Assembly (NCBI GenBank): GCA_009767595.1
Contig: VSDK01028387.1
Location: 1-64,000, forward strand
Length of the DNA stretch: 64,000 nt
Direction: 5' to 3'
Origin: Symbiodinium kawagutii
Taxonomy: Eukaryota; Sar; Dinophyceae; Suessiales; Symbiodiniaceae
A program made the translations under genes and the position numbers. The notes beneath the pieces were generated by a model. That model saw nothing but the letters and a program-made list of their open reading frames with translations. It ran no database searches and had not been told where the DNA came from. Within the stretch, counting starts at the first letter, position 1; every line of letters begins with the position of its first letter. This document shows positions 42,846-53,021 of this stretch, piece by piece.

Positions 42846-45800
42846 TTACCAGGGCATCGGCGAGTCGCCCTGGTCCTCCTCCCCGCCGCCTTCACCTTCC
42901 TCCTTGGCGCCAGCGTCCTCACCCTCACCTGCGGGCTTGGGCGCAGACTTCGGCTTTGCAGGCTGTTTCTTCCCCTGCTTCTTTGGTGGCTTGGTCTCAG
43001 TGGGCTGTTCCTCGCCCTTGCGCTTTGAGCCGCGCCCGCCTTCTTCCTCGCCCTCGTCGCAGCCACAGGCCTCTGGTCGGTAATGCACGCTGCCTTCCTC
43101 TTTCATCTGTTCGAAAATGAAGTCAGTCAGCATCATTTCCAGCCGGCGAGCGTGGACTTCGCCAAGCACCAGTCCCACGTAGGGCACGCGCTCGAGCAAG
43201 GCTGCCTTCGCGCCGATGCCTTGACCGGCAGCAAGCTCCAACCTGCAGGAATGTGTGGAGCAAATGTATGGAACACTAAGTTTAATTTAAGACTAGTAGT
43301 AATCAATTTATGGTTAAAAACACTAGCCCTTAAAAAAAAAAAACAGGGTTCAAACCTCATTGAGACCAGTAACAAAGCTTTTGCAGAATGCCCACGCAGC
43401 ATGTCGCGGTAAAAGTTGATGGGTAGGACTGGTGCCGAAAACACACTTTCGAGGCCGACAGTCAAGTCGACACCCTTGGCTGCTGCTTGCGCGGTCACGT
43501 CCACGCACCGGTCTTGCGTGAGAATCTCCACTTTCTCCGTCCTGGGAAAGCAAAGCGGAACAAGATAAGAACCAATCTTTTTTGACCAAATTATTCTAAT
43601 ATATTATATATATATATATATATATTAGTGAATTAAAATAACACCTATTTTAACACTTTACTTTGAAGCGGTCCTGCTGGTCATCCACAGATCTGTCGGA
43701 GACAACGCCCTGACCCGGTTGATCACGTTGGACGTGCAGTAACCGTCGTTGTGTTGGTAAGCCTTCTCTGGCAAACATTGCGTCAATGCTGCAGAACTTG
43801 CAATGGCCATGCAAGTGTGGCTGCTGTAGGAGCCCCGCACCCGTTGTTTGCGGTTTCTGATGCTTTCGTCCTCGAACACAACGAGAACGTCTTTGACGTC
43901 CGCATCCAGTTCGCTGTCTTTTCTGCTCGTGGACAAGCGAAACAAACTCTTGGTGTCTGAACCTGCGTGTCCAAACCCGTGGTGAATGGCGATCAGGTCG
44001 CCCTCGACCACCTTGGTCGCTTCGTTATTGCCACGGTTCTGGCTGCCCCGGGCCAGCATTGCCCCGTGGACAAGTTTTCGCAGCAGCAGCTGGTCGGCGT
44101 TGAATTTTTTCCGAAGCAACGGTTGGGCGCCAGGACCTTGACTTTCGCCAAGGTTGTCAAGGTCTAAAAATGTCAGAACGGAGTCTTGGCCCTGGGTTCC
44201 AACGATGTCCTTCAGAGGGCTTTGCGACACTGCAGTCACAACGCCGTCTGTCGTTTTGGGTTCAACCAGCAGAGTGACGTAGGTTCGAACGCACTGGTTG
44301 GCAACAGCTTGCCAATATTTTGCTGTGTGCAAAGGAAAGCTCGACGGATTCTTGCGCACAGTCAGTAGGACCTGTTCTTCGGTCTCTGACCCCTCGTCGG
44401 GGTCTTGGGCCGCGTCCGTTTTTCTCTCCTCCAATTCCTTTTGGAGCTCATTTGTGATCACTTGCCACTGTTCCTTCACCACCTCTTGTTCGAACACATG
44501 TTCGGCGGTGGCACCTTGTTTCGCAGCCATTTTGATGCCGTTGTCGAACTTCTTTCCAAACACGAGGTCTTCGAGGAGCTCGAAGCAAAGAATCCCGCTC
44601 CGCTTCATGCGCGCTTGCCATGTGACCTCGCCATCCCCGCTGTGGGCGCGGTACGCCGCGTGGTTTTCCGACGCTTCTTTCAGGAGAGCACGGTCAGCGT
44701 CCAAGACGCCGGACTTGGGGAAGAGGTCGGCGTGTAGGTACTCGAGAACCTGGCAAGCGGCTCAAGTAGCAATAATTGAGAAATTATACTTTCAACATAA
44801 ACCTATTATAGATTATATGAACAAACCACTAATCAGTGTAACATTCTCCGGCCTTCAACTTCACTTCGAACAGTGTCACCAGCCCGCAGTGAGTTTTGTC
44901 TCCCATCAACCCGGCTCGGCTGATGTCGGTAATCTTCATGACACCGTGGGTGACCCAATCCCGAATGCTTTCAAGAACCCAGACTCGGGACTTTGCTGTC
45001 GATGGCTTACTGGCCAAGACGTTGAGCTTGCTCACCTGGTGAAAGCAGCTACGGGTTCCATAGCGCGCTTCCAAGTCCATGAGCACTTCCACACACTGCG
45101 ATTGGCTCATCACATTCTTGTGAATGTTCAGAGCTTGGCCGACAAAGTTCGGAGTCAAGCAGCCTTCTTGCACCTCCTCGTCGTCCGCAGTGGAACCGGA
45201 CGAGACCTGCTGAAGGCCAACTTTCAGCAACTCCGCTGCCAGCAGAGGAGCAGTCAACTTGCTGCCAAGCTGTCCTTCCAGGATCGTTTTGAAGGCAGCG
45301 ATTTCCATTGATGCTTGCATCGCGGTGCGTGACAAACTGCTGTGGTCTTGCACCACCGCTTGACGTCTGTTGAACGCTGCCTTCCACTCGTCCTGCTTCA
45401 AAACCACGGTAAAAGCACATGGCATGCTGAGCAGCACGACCCTCCACTTGTCTTTCTTGGCTTTCCAGGCGTCTGGGTCCAAGTCGGCAGACCTGAGTGC
45501 AGTAACAAGTGTGATGAGAAAATGTCAATGTCCCATGTTATATTTTTTTTTGGGGGGAGGGCAGGAACAGGAAAATTAATAAAATCTTAAAATTAGCGAA
45601 GACACTGTGCAATGGCGCGTGCACAGCCTGCAAACGTGGCGTGAAGAATTTCTTCCGGCGATATCACTTGGAGGTTGGCTGGCTGATCGGTGCTGATGTC
45701 TCCTGGGCCGATGGACACTTCGATCATGCGATCAGTGTGGAACCGAGGTTGCCCTTCAGGTCCATAACAAAAATCGCACAGCTCTTCCACGCGCCGGCGG

Positions 45801-46366
45801 CTCATGGGCACAGTAGGCGTGGCGCTGGACAAAGCGTCAAACCAGAACGCGCTCACTGAGCAACGGTACACTCCGTGCGCAGCAATGGCCGTTTCAGCCG
45901 TTTTCCTGTCAAACGGCGCCTGCACGCCCCCGACAGGGTTTCCTTCAGGTGATTTCACGTCGCTGATGTCCGCAGGTTTTTCCTGCGCAAGGCTCGGACC
46001 GTACTCGGCGAGCACTCGTTGAATGTCCGCCTGGACCAACGAGTAATATTCTTTATTCACCACGTTGCCAGCACCCTGGGGCGGCGCCAAAGGGTTGGCG
46101 ACAAGCTGACCCCCGGCTGCGGCTACGTTTGCCTTTGCCTTTGCCTTCGGCTTAGGCTTAGCCTTGGCGGCCAGTTGTTGGCCTTGCGCTTGGCAGCGCT
46201 GTGCGACCGCGGCCGCTGCTGCCTTCCTGTCTTCGTTGCTCTGAGCCTTCTTGAGTTGAAGTTCCTTTTTCACTTCTTTTTCGTTCTCTCCCTTGTTCAC
46301 ACGGTCGGCCAATTCTTTCTGCTCAGCCTTGTTCAGTTTCCAGGACGACGCGTTCTTTACGGTCAT
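42846..46366 (-). CDS. Unrecognised 1023-aa protein, five exons (transposon cargo)
   Basis: Proposed exons 46366-45606, 45492-44853, 44749-43662, 43541-43356 and 43242-42846 total 3072 nt. All splice phases agree (GT, GC, GT, GT donors; AG acceptors; introns 103-120 nt). The N-terminus is charged and coiled-coil-like (KAEQKELADRVNKGENEKEV), followed by a KAKPKPKAKAKAN block. The middle has SAFWFDALSSATP, ELCDFCYGPEGQPRF and a long mixed alpha/beta-looking region (DLIAIHHGFGHAG, VLVVFEDESIRNRKQRVRG, then SYSSHTCMAIASS). The C-terminus is a Lys/Glu/Pro-rich tail ending MPW. I do not recognise the family. Its size and intactness inside the element suggest a core function such as mobilisation, replication or host interaction. 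Confidence 0.75.
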
Positions 46367-48100
46367 CCTTCCACTTCTGGCGCGCAGGCGCTGTCCAAAG
46401 CGACGCTAAACAGCTGCAGGGAAGACAAAGAAAGCCTTTTGATCAAACAGGAAGATTCAAGGAAGACATGTCTTTGCATTGCTTTGGAAGTGCGATCTAT
46501 ATATATCTATATATATACCTCAGTGTTTATTATAATATTATGATGATGTTTTTCAAGAAACTTATACATATCCATGCTTATCCGAATGATCGTTTTTTTC
46601 TATATCTAAGTTAATTCATTTCTGCAAATATATATATATATATATATATGTCATATTTATGTATATAAATTGGCATTGGGCGACCTCACAAGCACTGCAA
46701 GCGAGCAGCCATGACAAACGATTTTTTTCAGGATGCGAGTAGGATCGCCCGCACAAATCCACACAGCCGCGGAAGACCACCAAAGCAGTCAATGCCTTAA
46801 TCTTGCGCTGAAGCGCAACATGCCAGCCGCACTTCACTTCATGGGGATTGCCTGCAACAGACATAGCCAAGGTCTGGAAGATAGAGCCATCATTTCTGCA
46901 GCAATGCTCTAGTCAGCGCAGTGGATGGCGGTCCTTGTTCGTTTTCGCGCAGTCGGCAACGCCATCAGCTGCAGCAAGGCGATTGTAACAACTCCGGAGT
47001 CTTGAAATCACTACAATCGGCCAGTGGCAGCTGTGGGCGGGCCATGCTTGAGCTAGGAACCACGGATGCAATGTATGGCGGTCGTGTTCACGAAGTGAAC
47101 TCCTCAAAAGGACCTTGAGGATTTCAATTCGCAAAGAAACTCGCAATTGCACCGCGCAGCCGGCAGTGTTGCTGGGGGAGTGTACAACTCCAATGCTCAA
47201 AATCGGCACAATCGGCCAGCGGTGCCAGAGGGACTGGCAAGGACCAGGAGTCTAGTCCGCAGTGGCCGTAACCACAAAAACCAGAAATCAACCTGGCTCA
47301 CAAAACGCTACAGGGGCGGCGGGACTAATCCGAAACAGCTGCGGAGGCTTGACACAGAAGACAGAGCCAAGCTAGTGTTGTCGTTCTTGGTGGCGGTGTT
47401 GGTCTTGTTCAGGGTTGCTTGTTGGTTGGCGTTGACGATTGGTGTCCGCGTCGTTCTTGTGTGTTGGTGTTTGACTTTGTTGTTTGTGTCTGATGGTTGC
47501 TATTTTTTGTTTTTTTGTCAGTTGATGTTTTGCGCTACTATGTTGATTTTGGTTGTTGGTGTTGACACTTGTTGTGTGATGTGGTTGCTTGGCGTTGGTA
47601 TTATTTGGCGGTTCTGTTGATTGTTTGCGTGTGGAATTTGTGTTTGATTTGTTCTGTCGACAAATCATAAGCTTAAAGCTCGAACCATCCCCCACACCGA
47701 GTCAATTCGGTGTCAAAAATTTCAAGCGACTTGTCAGAAGCGAGCTTGTTTTTTCCAAACTCGCGCTCCAGCCCTTTTGGCTGTCCGCAGCTCTTATGTA
47801 AGTCCTAAACGCGGCAAATGATTTTGCCACGTCCAAGAAAAGGAAATCTTCTGCCCCAACCTCAGAGACTACTTTAAGCAGTGCTCCAAGTCAACAGGAG
47901 TAGAGATTTCAAAGAACCAGGGCAAGGCCAAGTGCCTGTCACTGCCCTGCTTTGTGCCGATGTCAAGAGGTCGCCCCCTTGTCCCAACGGCCACAACTCA
48001 ACTTGGTCCGGAGTCAGCCAGTGTGGCCATTTTGGCAGCGCGGGCTGCAACAAAAAAAACACTGCCGAGCGCCGCGGCGCTTCTCAGAGAGTGATGCCTG
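46367..48100. other. Spacer inside the transposon with simple-sequence tracts
   Basis: It contains (TA)n at about 46627-46650 and a strongly G/T-biased tract at about 47375-47680 (gttgttggttggcg-like). Two related segments ending acaatcggccag lie near 47018 and 47218. No supported gene. Confidence 0.5.
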
Positions 48101-48706
48101 TCAGGGGCGATCAAAAAGAGAGTAAAATGGACCTGGAGGAAATTGCTGCAGCGCGTCTCCGCGGTAAATCTGCAGGAAATGCACCAGGTCGAGGAACTCC
48201 TTCAGCGGCCGCCAAAGTCGTTCCTTGTCTTCGCCTCCCTTTTCGAACCACTTCTGCAGAGAGCTTTCCAAGAGAGACGCCGCTGTCTCTAAGTTGGAAA
48301 TTCCCTCCTGCGAGCAAAACTCGCTGGCGACGATCACCAGCACGCGGCCAGTGATCTGTTCGCCGGCCTGCACCTGCTCTGGTGTCTCATGGTACCGGTC
48401 ATGCAGGCTTTGTTTTTGGTGTGGCTCTAACGAATGTACATCGGACACAGCATCCAGCAGGCGGCGCTGGAAGAGTGCTTCTGAAATGTACCAATAGCGC
48501 CACTCCACCTTTTGCGCAGTGCGAATCTGCTGTGGACCACTCAACTGGTCACAGTCCCGGCAACCGTCAAAGTTGCCCGTGACCGCAAGGCCCTGAGCCC
48601 ACTGCGTGGGGCGCCAAAACCTTTTGGACTTGACTTCAAGGCAGTAGGGACACTGCATCTCGCAGAGTGCCTTGCCCCGCTGCCAGGATGACAGTCTGAC
48701 AACCAC
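48101..48706 (-). CDS. CxxC-containing protein, about 185-200 aa (transposon cargo, 5' end uncertain)
   Basis: The frame ends in TAG at 48101. An in-frame ATG lies at 48658 (MQCPYCLEVKSKRFW), but a preceding exon is possible, with an acceptor CTGGCAG just upstream. CPYC and CRDC pairs about 28 residues apart could bind one zinc ion. The remainder is helical-looking (EALFQRRLLDAV, ETAASLLESSLQKWFEK) and ends SLFDRP. No family recognised. Earlier-frame codons before the ATG are open back to 48706. Confidence 0.55.
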   Translation of the reverse strand: MVVRLSSWQRGKALCEMQCPYCLEVKSKRFWRPTQWAQGLAVTGNFDGCRDCDQLSGPQQIRTAQKVEWRYWYISEALFQRRLLDAVSDVHSLEPHQKQSLHDRYHETPEQVQAGEQITGRVLVIVASEFCSQEGISNLETAASLLESSLQKWFEKGGEDKERLWRPLKEFLDLVHFLQIYRGDALQQFPPGPFYSLFDRP

Positions 48707-48952
48707 GTCTCACTGTCTAAGAGTCAGAGTCCAGATCTGCCCAGCCAAAGTCGATGGCCAGTCGAGCAGTTCTCTGGCACCCCAGCGGCCCCACTTTGCT
48801 AGACTTCGTTGAGTTGCAAACTAATTTGAGCCAAAGTCACGCATCTGCTGAGTCGAGGGACAGCGACGACACTGGCCGGGATCTTCCGACCATGAAAAAC
48901 AACCCACAGTTCAGGGGCTGGACAAGCTTGAAGGGCAACGGAATCGGCTTAG

Positions 48953-48954
48953 GC

Positions 48955-49011
<57 letters not shown>

Positions 49012-49191
49012 AACAACAACAACATGAAGAACGACAACAATAACCACAAGCAAAAACACAACCACAAACACAACCACAGCAACCGCAACCACAACCACAA
49101 CCACAACCGCAACAACCACAACCACAACAACCACGACCGCAACAACCATAACCGCCACAACAACAACAATCAAAACCGCAACGACAACAAG

Positions 49192-49238
<47 letters not shown>

Positions 49239-49240
49239 CC
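48953..49240. repeat. (AAC)n-rich microsatellite with interruptions
   Basis: Pure aac runs at about 48953-49022 and 49190-49238, joined by aaccac/aaccgc variants. Plus-strand poly-Asn and minus-strand poly-Val/Cys/Leu frames are artefacts of the repeat. Confidence 0.92.
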
Positions 49241-49338
49241 AAAAAACCAACTTACAACCACAGCAGTGGGTAAGGGCAGTGTCCCCGTAACGGGCTAGTG
49301 ACGTGGACCGGGTAGCGGATATGCGAATTTCACAGTAG

Positions 49339-49574
49339 CCTTACCCAACCCGAGACCAGGCTAGACTCGGGTAAGGGTAGTGTACTTTGTGTTAAGTAGA
49401 CTGCCCCAGTAACGTGGAGACTACCCCCTGTAAGCCGGACACTCCCCTTACCCAACCCCAGACCAGGCTAGACTCGGGTAAGGGCACTGCGAATTTCACA
49501 GTTCCCTTACTCGATCTACAGTAACGTGGACACTACCCTTACCCATCCTGAGACCAGGCTAGACCCGGGTAAGG
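49339..49574. repeat. Three copies of a CCTTACCC...GGGTAAGG inverted repeat
   Basis: Units at 49339-49376, 49446-49483 and 49547-49574, about 100 bp apart. Each has CCTTACCC at the left, ACCAGGCTAGA at the apex and C(T/C)CGGGTAAGG at the right. The array lies just 3' of the 49958-51035 gene. A related set is at 51345-51497. Confidence 0.85.
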
Positions 49575-49957
49575 CCACCGACGTTCAACGGTTGCGCGAC
49601 GTTTTGCGGTTGCGCGCCAACATGTTGTTATAATATTATAAATTATCAGATGACTTATTATTTAAGTAACATATGCAACCATCAGCCAACACATGGACGA
49701 TGTCATCATCGTCATATTGTCCCAATTAATTATTATTGAGGGGTCAACATATCCCACTGAGGATGACAGCCATCATCCGTCAACCAAGACCCTTGTCACA
49801 CACAGCAGTTTTTTTTTGGCAGGCTGCGTATGTGGTCATGGTGCGTCTCTGTGCCAGAGCTGTACGTGGCGCCAGAGCAGGTCAGGTTTGACCTCATAGG
49901 CCGTGGTCAGCCTCCCCGACCTGCGCAGACGCCGGTCCTCTGGCCCCTGCGACGACC

Positions 49958-51035
49958 TTAGTCCTCAATGCTTGTGCGCAGCAGTGCTGCCTGGGCTTCG
50001 TAGAAGCCGAGAACCGCGTGGAGCTTGGCGGCGCTCTTGGTGGCCTTGTCTGCGGTGGACTTGGCGCCGCTTTTTGCGGCCACTGCCTTTACAGGCTTAG
50101 CCGGCGGCTGGGCCGTTTCCTTCTTCGCAGGGGCGGCTTTCACCGGCTCTGGCTCCGAGGCCTCTTCTTCCTCGGATTCCTCTTCGTCGTCGTAGTACTC
50201 TGACGACGACTCCTTCTTCTCCGGTGATTTCTTCGTCGCCTTCGCCGCCGCCCTGCCGCTGCGCGCGGGGGCAGCTTTGTCCTCTGGACGTCTCCTCGGC
50301 GCCGGCGTCTCGCGCTTGTCGCGAGTGCGGCGGCGACTTGGTGAGGCCGCCCTCTGCTCCCGCCTGGGATGTGCTGCCGAAGCAGCTGGTCGGCCTCGAG
50401 TCCTTGAACGCCGAGGCTCAGCACGACTTCGCCCTCGCCTTGTGGGAGACCTTTCGTCCCTCTGCGCGGCTTGCGGCCGACGCTCCGAGAGCCGCAGGGG
50501 CTCTTGGGCATGTCGCCCCCNNNNNNNNNNNNNNNNNNNNNNNNNNNNNNNNNNNNNNNNNNNNNNNNNNNNNNNNNNNNNNNNNNNNNNNNNNNNNNNN
50601 NNNNNNNNNNNNNNNNNNNNNNNNNNNNNNNNNNNNNNNNNNNNNNNNNNNNNNNNNNNNNNNNNNNNNNNNNNNNNNNNNNNNNNNNNNNNNNNNNNNN
50701 NNNNNNNNNNNNNNNNNNNNNNNNNNNNNNNNNNNNNNNNNNNNNNNNNNNNNNNNNNNNNNNNNNNNNNNNNNNNNNNNNNNNNNNNNNNNNNNNNNNN
50801 NNNNNNNNNNNNNNNNNNNNNNNNNNNNNNNNNNNNNNNNNNNNNNNNNNNNNNNNNNNNNNNNNNNCCCTCCGTGGCGGCCGGAGTGCCCTCTGCAGCG
50901 CCTGTGACCCCCGCGGAGTCTTCTTTTGCCTGGCCAGGGACAAGAGCACGACGACGACGATCGACGAAACGAGGGAGGACGACGACGAGGACGACGACTG
51001 ACAACCACCACGGTCCTAGCCTCAGCCTCTGCCAT
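49958..51035 (-). CDS. Arg/Ser-rich then acidic then Lys/Ala-rich protein, interrupted by an assembly gap
   Basis: The C-terminal part (stop at 49958) is readable: RRGRSRAEPRRSRTRGR-type RS/RP segments, then SSSEYYDDEEESEEEE, then PVKAAPAKKE-like basic/Ala-rich repeats, ending LGFYEAQAALLRTSIED. An N-terminal frame with ATG at 51035 reads MAEAEARTVVVVSRRP, but 347 N (50521-50867) separate the two, so continuity and frame cannot be shown. RS-rich plus acidic composition suggests an RNA- or chromatin-associated nuclear protein. Confidence 0.45.
50521..50867. other. Assembly gap (347 N)
   Basis: A run of N flanked by GC-rich coding-like sequence. Frames running through it are meaningless over this interval. 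Confidence 1.
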
Positions 51036-51344
51036 GCAGCGCAAACAGCGCCCCCCAGCTCCACCCTTGGCGGAGTGAGTTGGAAAACGGCAGCGGAAGG
51101 GTGAGAGCCATCAGACACAAGCAACGACGACGATGACCAAGGCGAATACTTCAGAGTTCGCTATTTATTAAACTATCCTCATCAATTGTAGTCAGACATG
51201 AATGATCGAGTACCGATAATGACTTATATTATTGATTTTAATATCATCATCACTGTAGAAAAAATTGATGCCACATAACCCGAGACAAGAGAGAAGAACA
51301 TCGACAACCTGGGGGTAAAGTCTAATAAACACTTGTACTAGAGT

Positions 51345-51497
51345 CACTCGAACCCGGGTAAGGAGGTTGCAAACCACACTGACACAGTTGTCTTATTCAT
51401 GGTTGGCCCAGGCTAGCCCCGAGTAAGGAGGGTGGGAGGGTGCACCCGCAGTGGCCACACTCCAAAGTTGACACAGACCAGCCCCGGGTAAGGGAAG
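51345..51497. repeat. GGGTAAGG-type inverted-repeat remnants downstream of the methyltransferase gene
   Basis: cgaacccgggtaagg, ccaggctagccccgagtaagg and gaccagccccgggtaaggg lie in 150 bp, immediately 3' of the stop at 51546. They share the core of the 49339-49574 units. Confidence 0.7.
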
Positions 51498-51545
51498 CGA
51501 TGACTAGCTTTTTTCCTCGCCAGCGTCCTGCTTCGTAAAGGGAAG

Positions 51546-52793
51546 TCATTGAGACCTCTTCCATAAGTTGTCACTCAATTGGTGACACTTGTCCTTGGGG
51601 CAATCTAGCCAATAATCTCGACGACGTCCTAACGCCGTGAGACCACCAGCATCGCAGCAACGACGCAGCAACGTCTGTAAGACATTGATGCTCATGGCAT
51701 CTCCGACGCCTTCTTCAAAAGCATGGTTTGGCAAACCATGCGCCGCCGCAGCAGCTCTCAAGGCATTGATTACCTCAAGCGGCAAACCTTGCAGCCTGCC
51801 CATTTCCACAGCAGACAGTCGGCGAAGTAGTTTGGGAATGTAGTAGCCGTGATTTTTGCAACGTGTCTTTGTCAAGCACGGAGCGCAATTTTTCAGCACA
51901 TGCTGAAATTTCTCTGACGATTGTACGTCTAAGATGTAGCCACGAGACCACATCTGCGAACCGAGCAGACGTTCGTACTTGGGTAGAACAAGTTTTTCTG
52001 TTCCTCGGCTGGTTTTGTCAATGAACCAGTGCAAATCCGGCTTGTCCGCACGAGCTTCTGGGAAGCCAATGGGCTTGACCAGTGACTCTTTGCAGACAGC
52101 GAGTACATACAGACGCGGACGACTTTGGGGAATCCCCAGCTCTCTTGTGTTCACCACTTGGAAAGAAAAGTCATAGTCCAAATTTGTCAAGACTTTGCGA
52201 ATGAAGTCCCAAGCTTGCGTGTATTTCTTATCCAACAGAGCGGCTACTTGCTCAAGCAAGAGGATGCGGGGACGCCGAGAGGCCACATAGTGCAGGCCAT
52301 GCAGCGTCACCTGTCCACGCATGTCCTCTGTCCCGCGTTTCTTACCCAAACGAGACCATGGCGGGCAAGGATAACCCGCGCAGTACAAGTCCACCGATGG
52401 AGCTTCTGCGTTCTTGCGTTCAAATATGTTTTCGACGCGGATGCACGCGTCTGCGCTCACACCACAAGCCTGGGACATTGCTTGGTGCAATCTCCTTTTG
52501 GAGGGGCAGCTCTCGCAGACCATCCTAGACTTCACCATTTTATGCACACCCAGCAAGCGCAAGGCCAGCAGTTCTGAGCCATATCCTGCGCAGTCGGACG
52601 CTAACGTCCATTGACACCCAGGACGATGCGGACTCCACTGACCCAAGCGAGTTTTCCAGGTCTTAGTCAAAGAGTTGATGTCTTTCACAACTTGAGGCGG
52701 CTCGCTTTGGCGTCTCAGCGCGGCCGTGCCTTGCGCAAAGGCACCTGGTCTGTGGGCGACAGCCGGCTTCTTTCTTACCAAGGTCTTGCCCAT
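51546..52793 (-). CDS. Cytosine-5 DNA methyltransferase, 415 aa (transposon cargo)
   Basis: ATG at 52793, one exon. Conserved C5-methyltransferase motifs are in order: I, LASDCAGYGSELLALRLLG (SAM binding); IV, DLYCAGYPCPPWSRLGKKRG with the catalytic Cys in PC; VI, LLLEQV (ENV in most members); VIII, QSRPRLYVLAV; IX, LSAVEMGRLQGLP; X, GVGDAMSINVLQTLLRR. The enzyme would transfer a methyl group from S-adenosylmethionine to cytosine C5. The catalytic residues look intact. PCPPW for PCQxF and EQV for ENV are unusual but keep Cys and Glu. No extra chromatin-reading domain is present, so it resembles bacterial/DCM-like or element-encoded enzymes more than DNMT1. It is placed 229 bp downstream of the transposase gene on the same strand. 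Confidence 0.9.
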   Translation of the reverse strand: MGKTLVRKKPAVAHRPGAFAQGTAALRRQSEPPQVVKDINSLTKTWKTRLGQWSPHRPGCQWTLASDCAGYGSELLALRLLGVHKMVKSRMVCESCPSKRRLHQAMSQACGVSADACIRVENIFERKNAEAPSVDLYCAGYPCPPWSRLGKKRGTEDMRGQVTLHGLHYVASRRPRILLLEQVAALLDKKYTQAWDFIRKVLTNLDYDFSFQVVNTRELGIPQSRPRLYVLAVCKESLVKPIGFPEARADKPDLHWFIDKTSRGTEKLVLPKYERLLGSQMWSRGYILDVQSSEKFQHVLKNCAPCLTKTRCKNHGYYIPKLLRRLSAVEMGRLQGLPLEVINALRAAAAAHGLPNHAFEEGVGDAMSINVLQTLLRRCCDAGGLTALGRRRDYWLDCPKDKCHQLSDNLWKRSQ

Positions 52794-53021
52794 TGCACTG
52801 AACGACTCCGGAGCGACAGCACGGGCGCATTTGAGCCGAAAAATTAATAGCAGTCATCAGATTAATTAATAAGAATCAATGGAACATATCCGAGAATCAA
52901 CTTATTATTATCATATGACAGGTTTTGTTTACAATTATTTCGGGATAGTGCTCCATCCAGACCAGCCAGTGAAAACCAGCAATCCTTTTTTTCCCCCGCA
53001 CCGTGCACACGGTGTTGTTGC

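Noticed and set aside
48826-48840. ttgagccaaag resembling the leader complement
   Set aside because: A 10-nt match only, with no gene start at a fitting distance.
48754-49290. 178-residue poly-Asn protein on the plus strand
   Set aside because: Almost all of it is the (AAC)n microsatellite, it opposes the direction of all neighbouring genes, and the opposite-strand poly-Val/Cys frames are equally open.
50140-51124. Long frames crossing the N run on both strands
   Set aside because: The 347 unknown bases make frame continuity unprovable; only the minus-strand C-terminal part was kept.
52836-52852. Second possible spliced-leader relict upstream of the methyltransferase (ttttcggctcaaa)
   Set aside because: Only 10 of 12 positions match and the upstream half of the leader is missing; not better than chance in AT-rich DNA.
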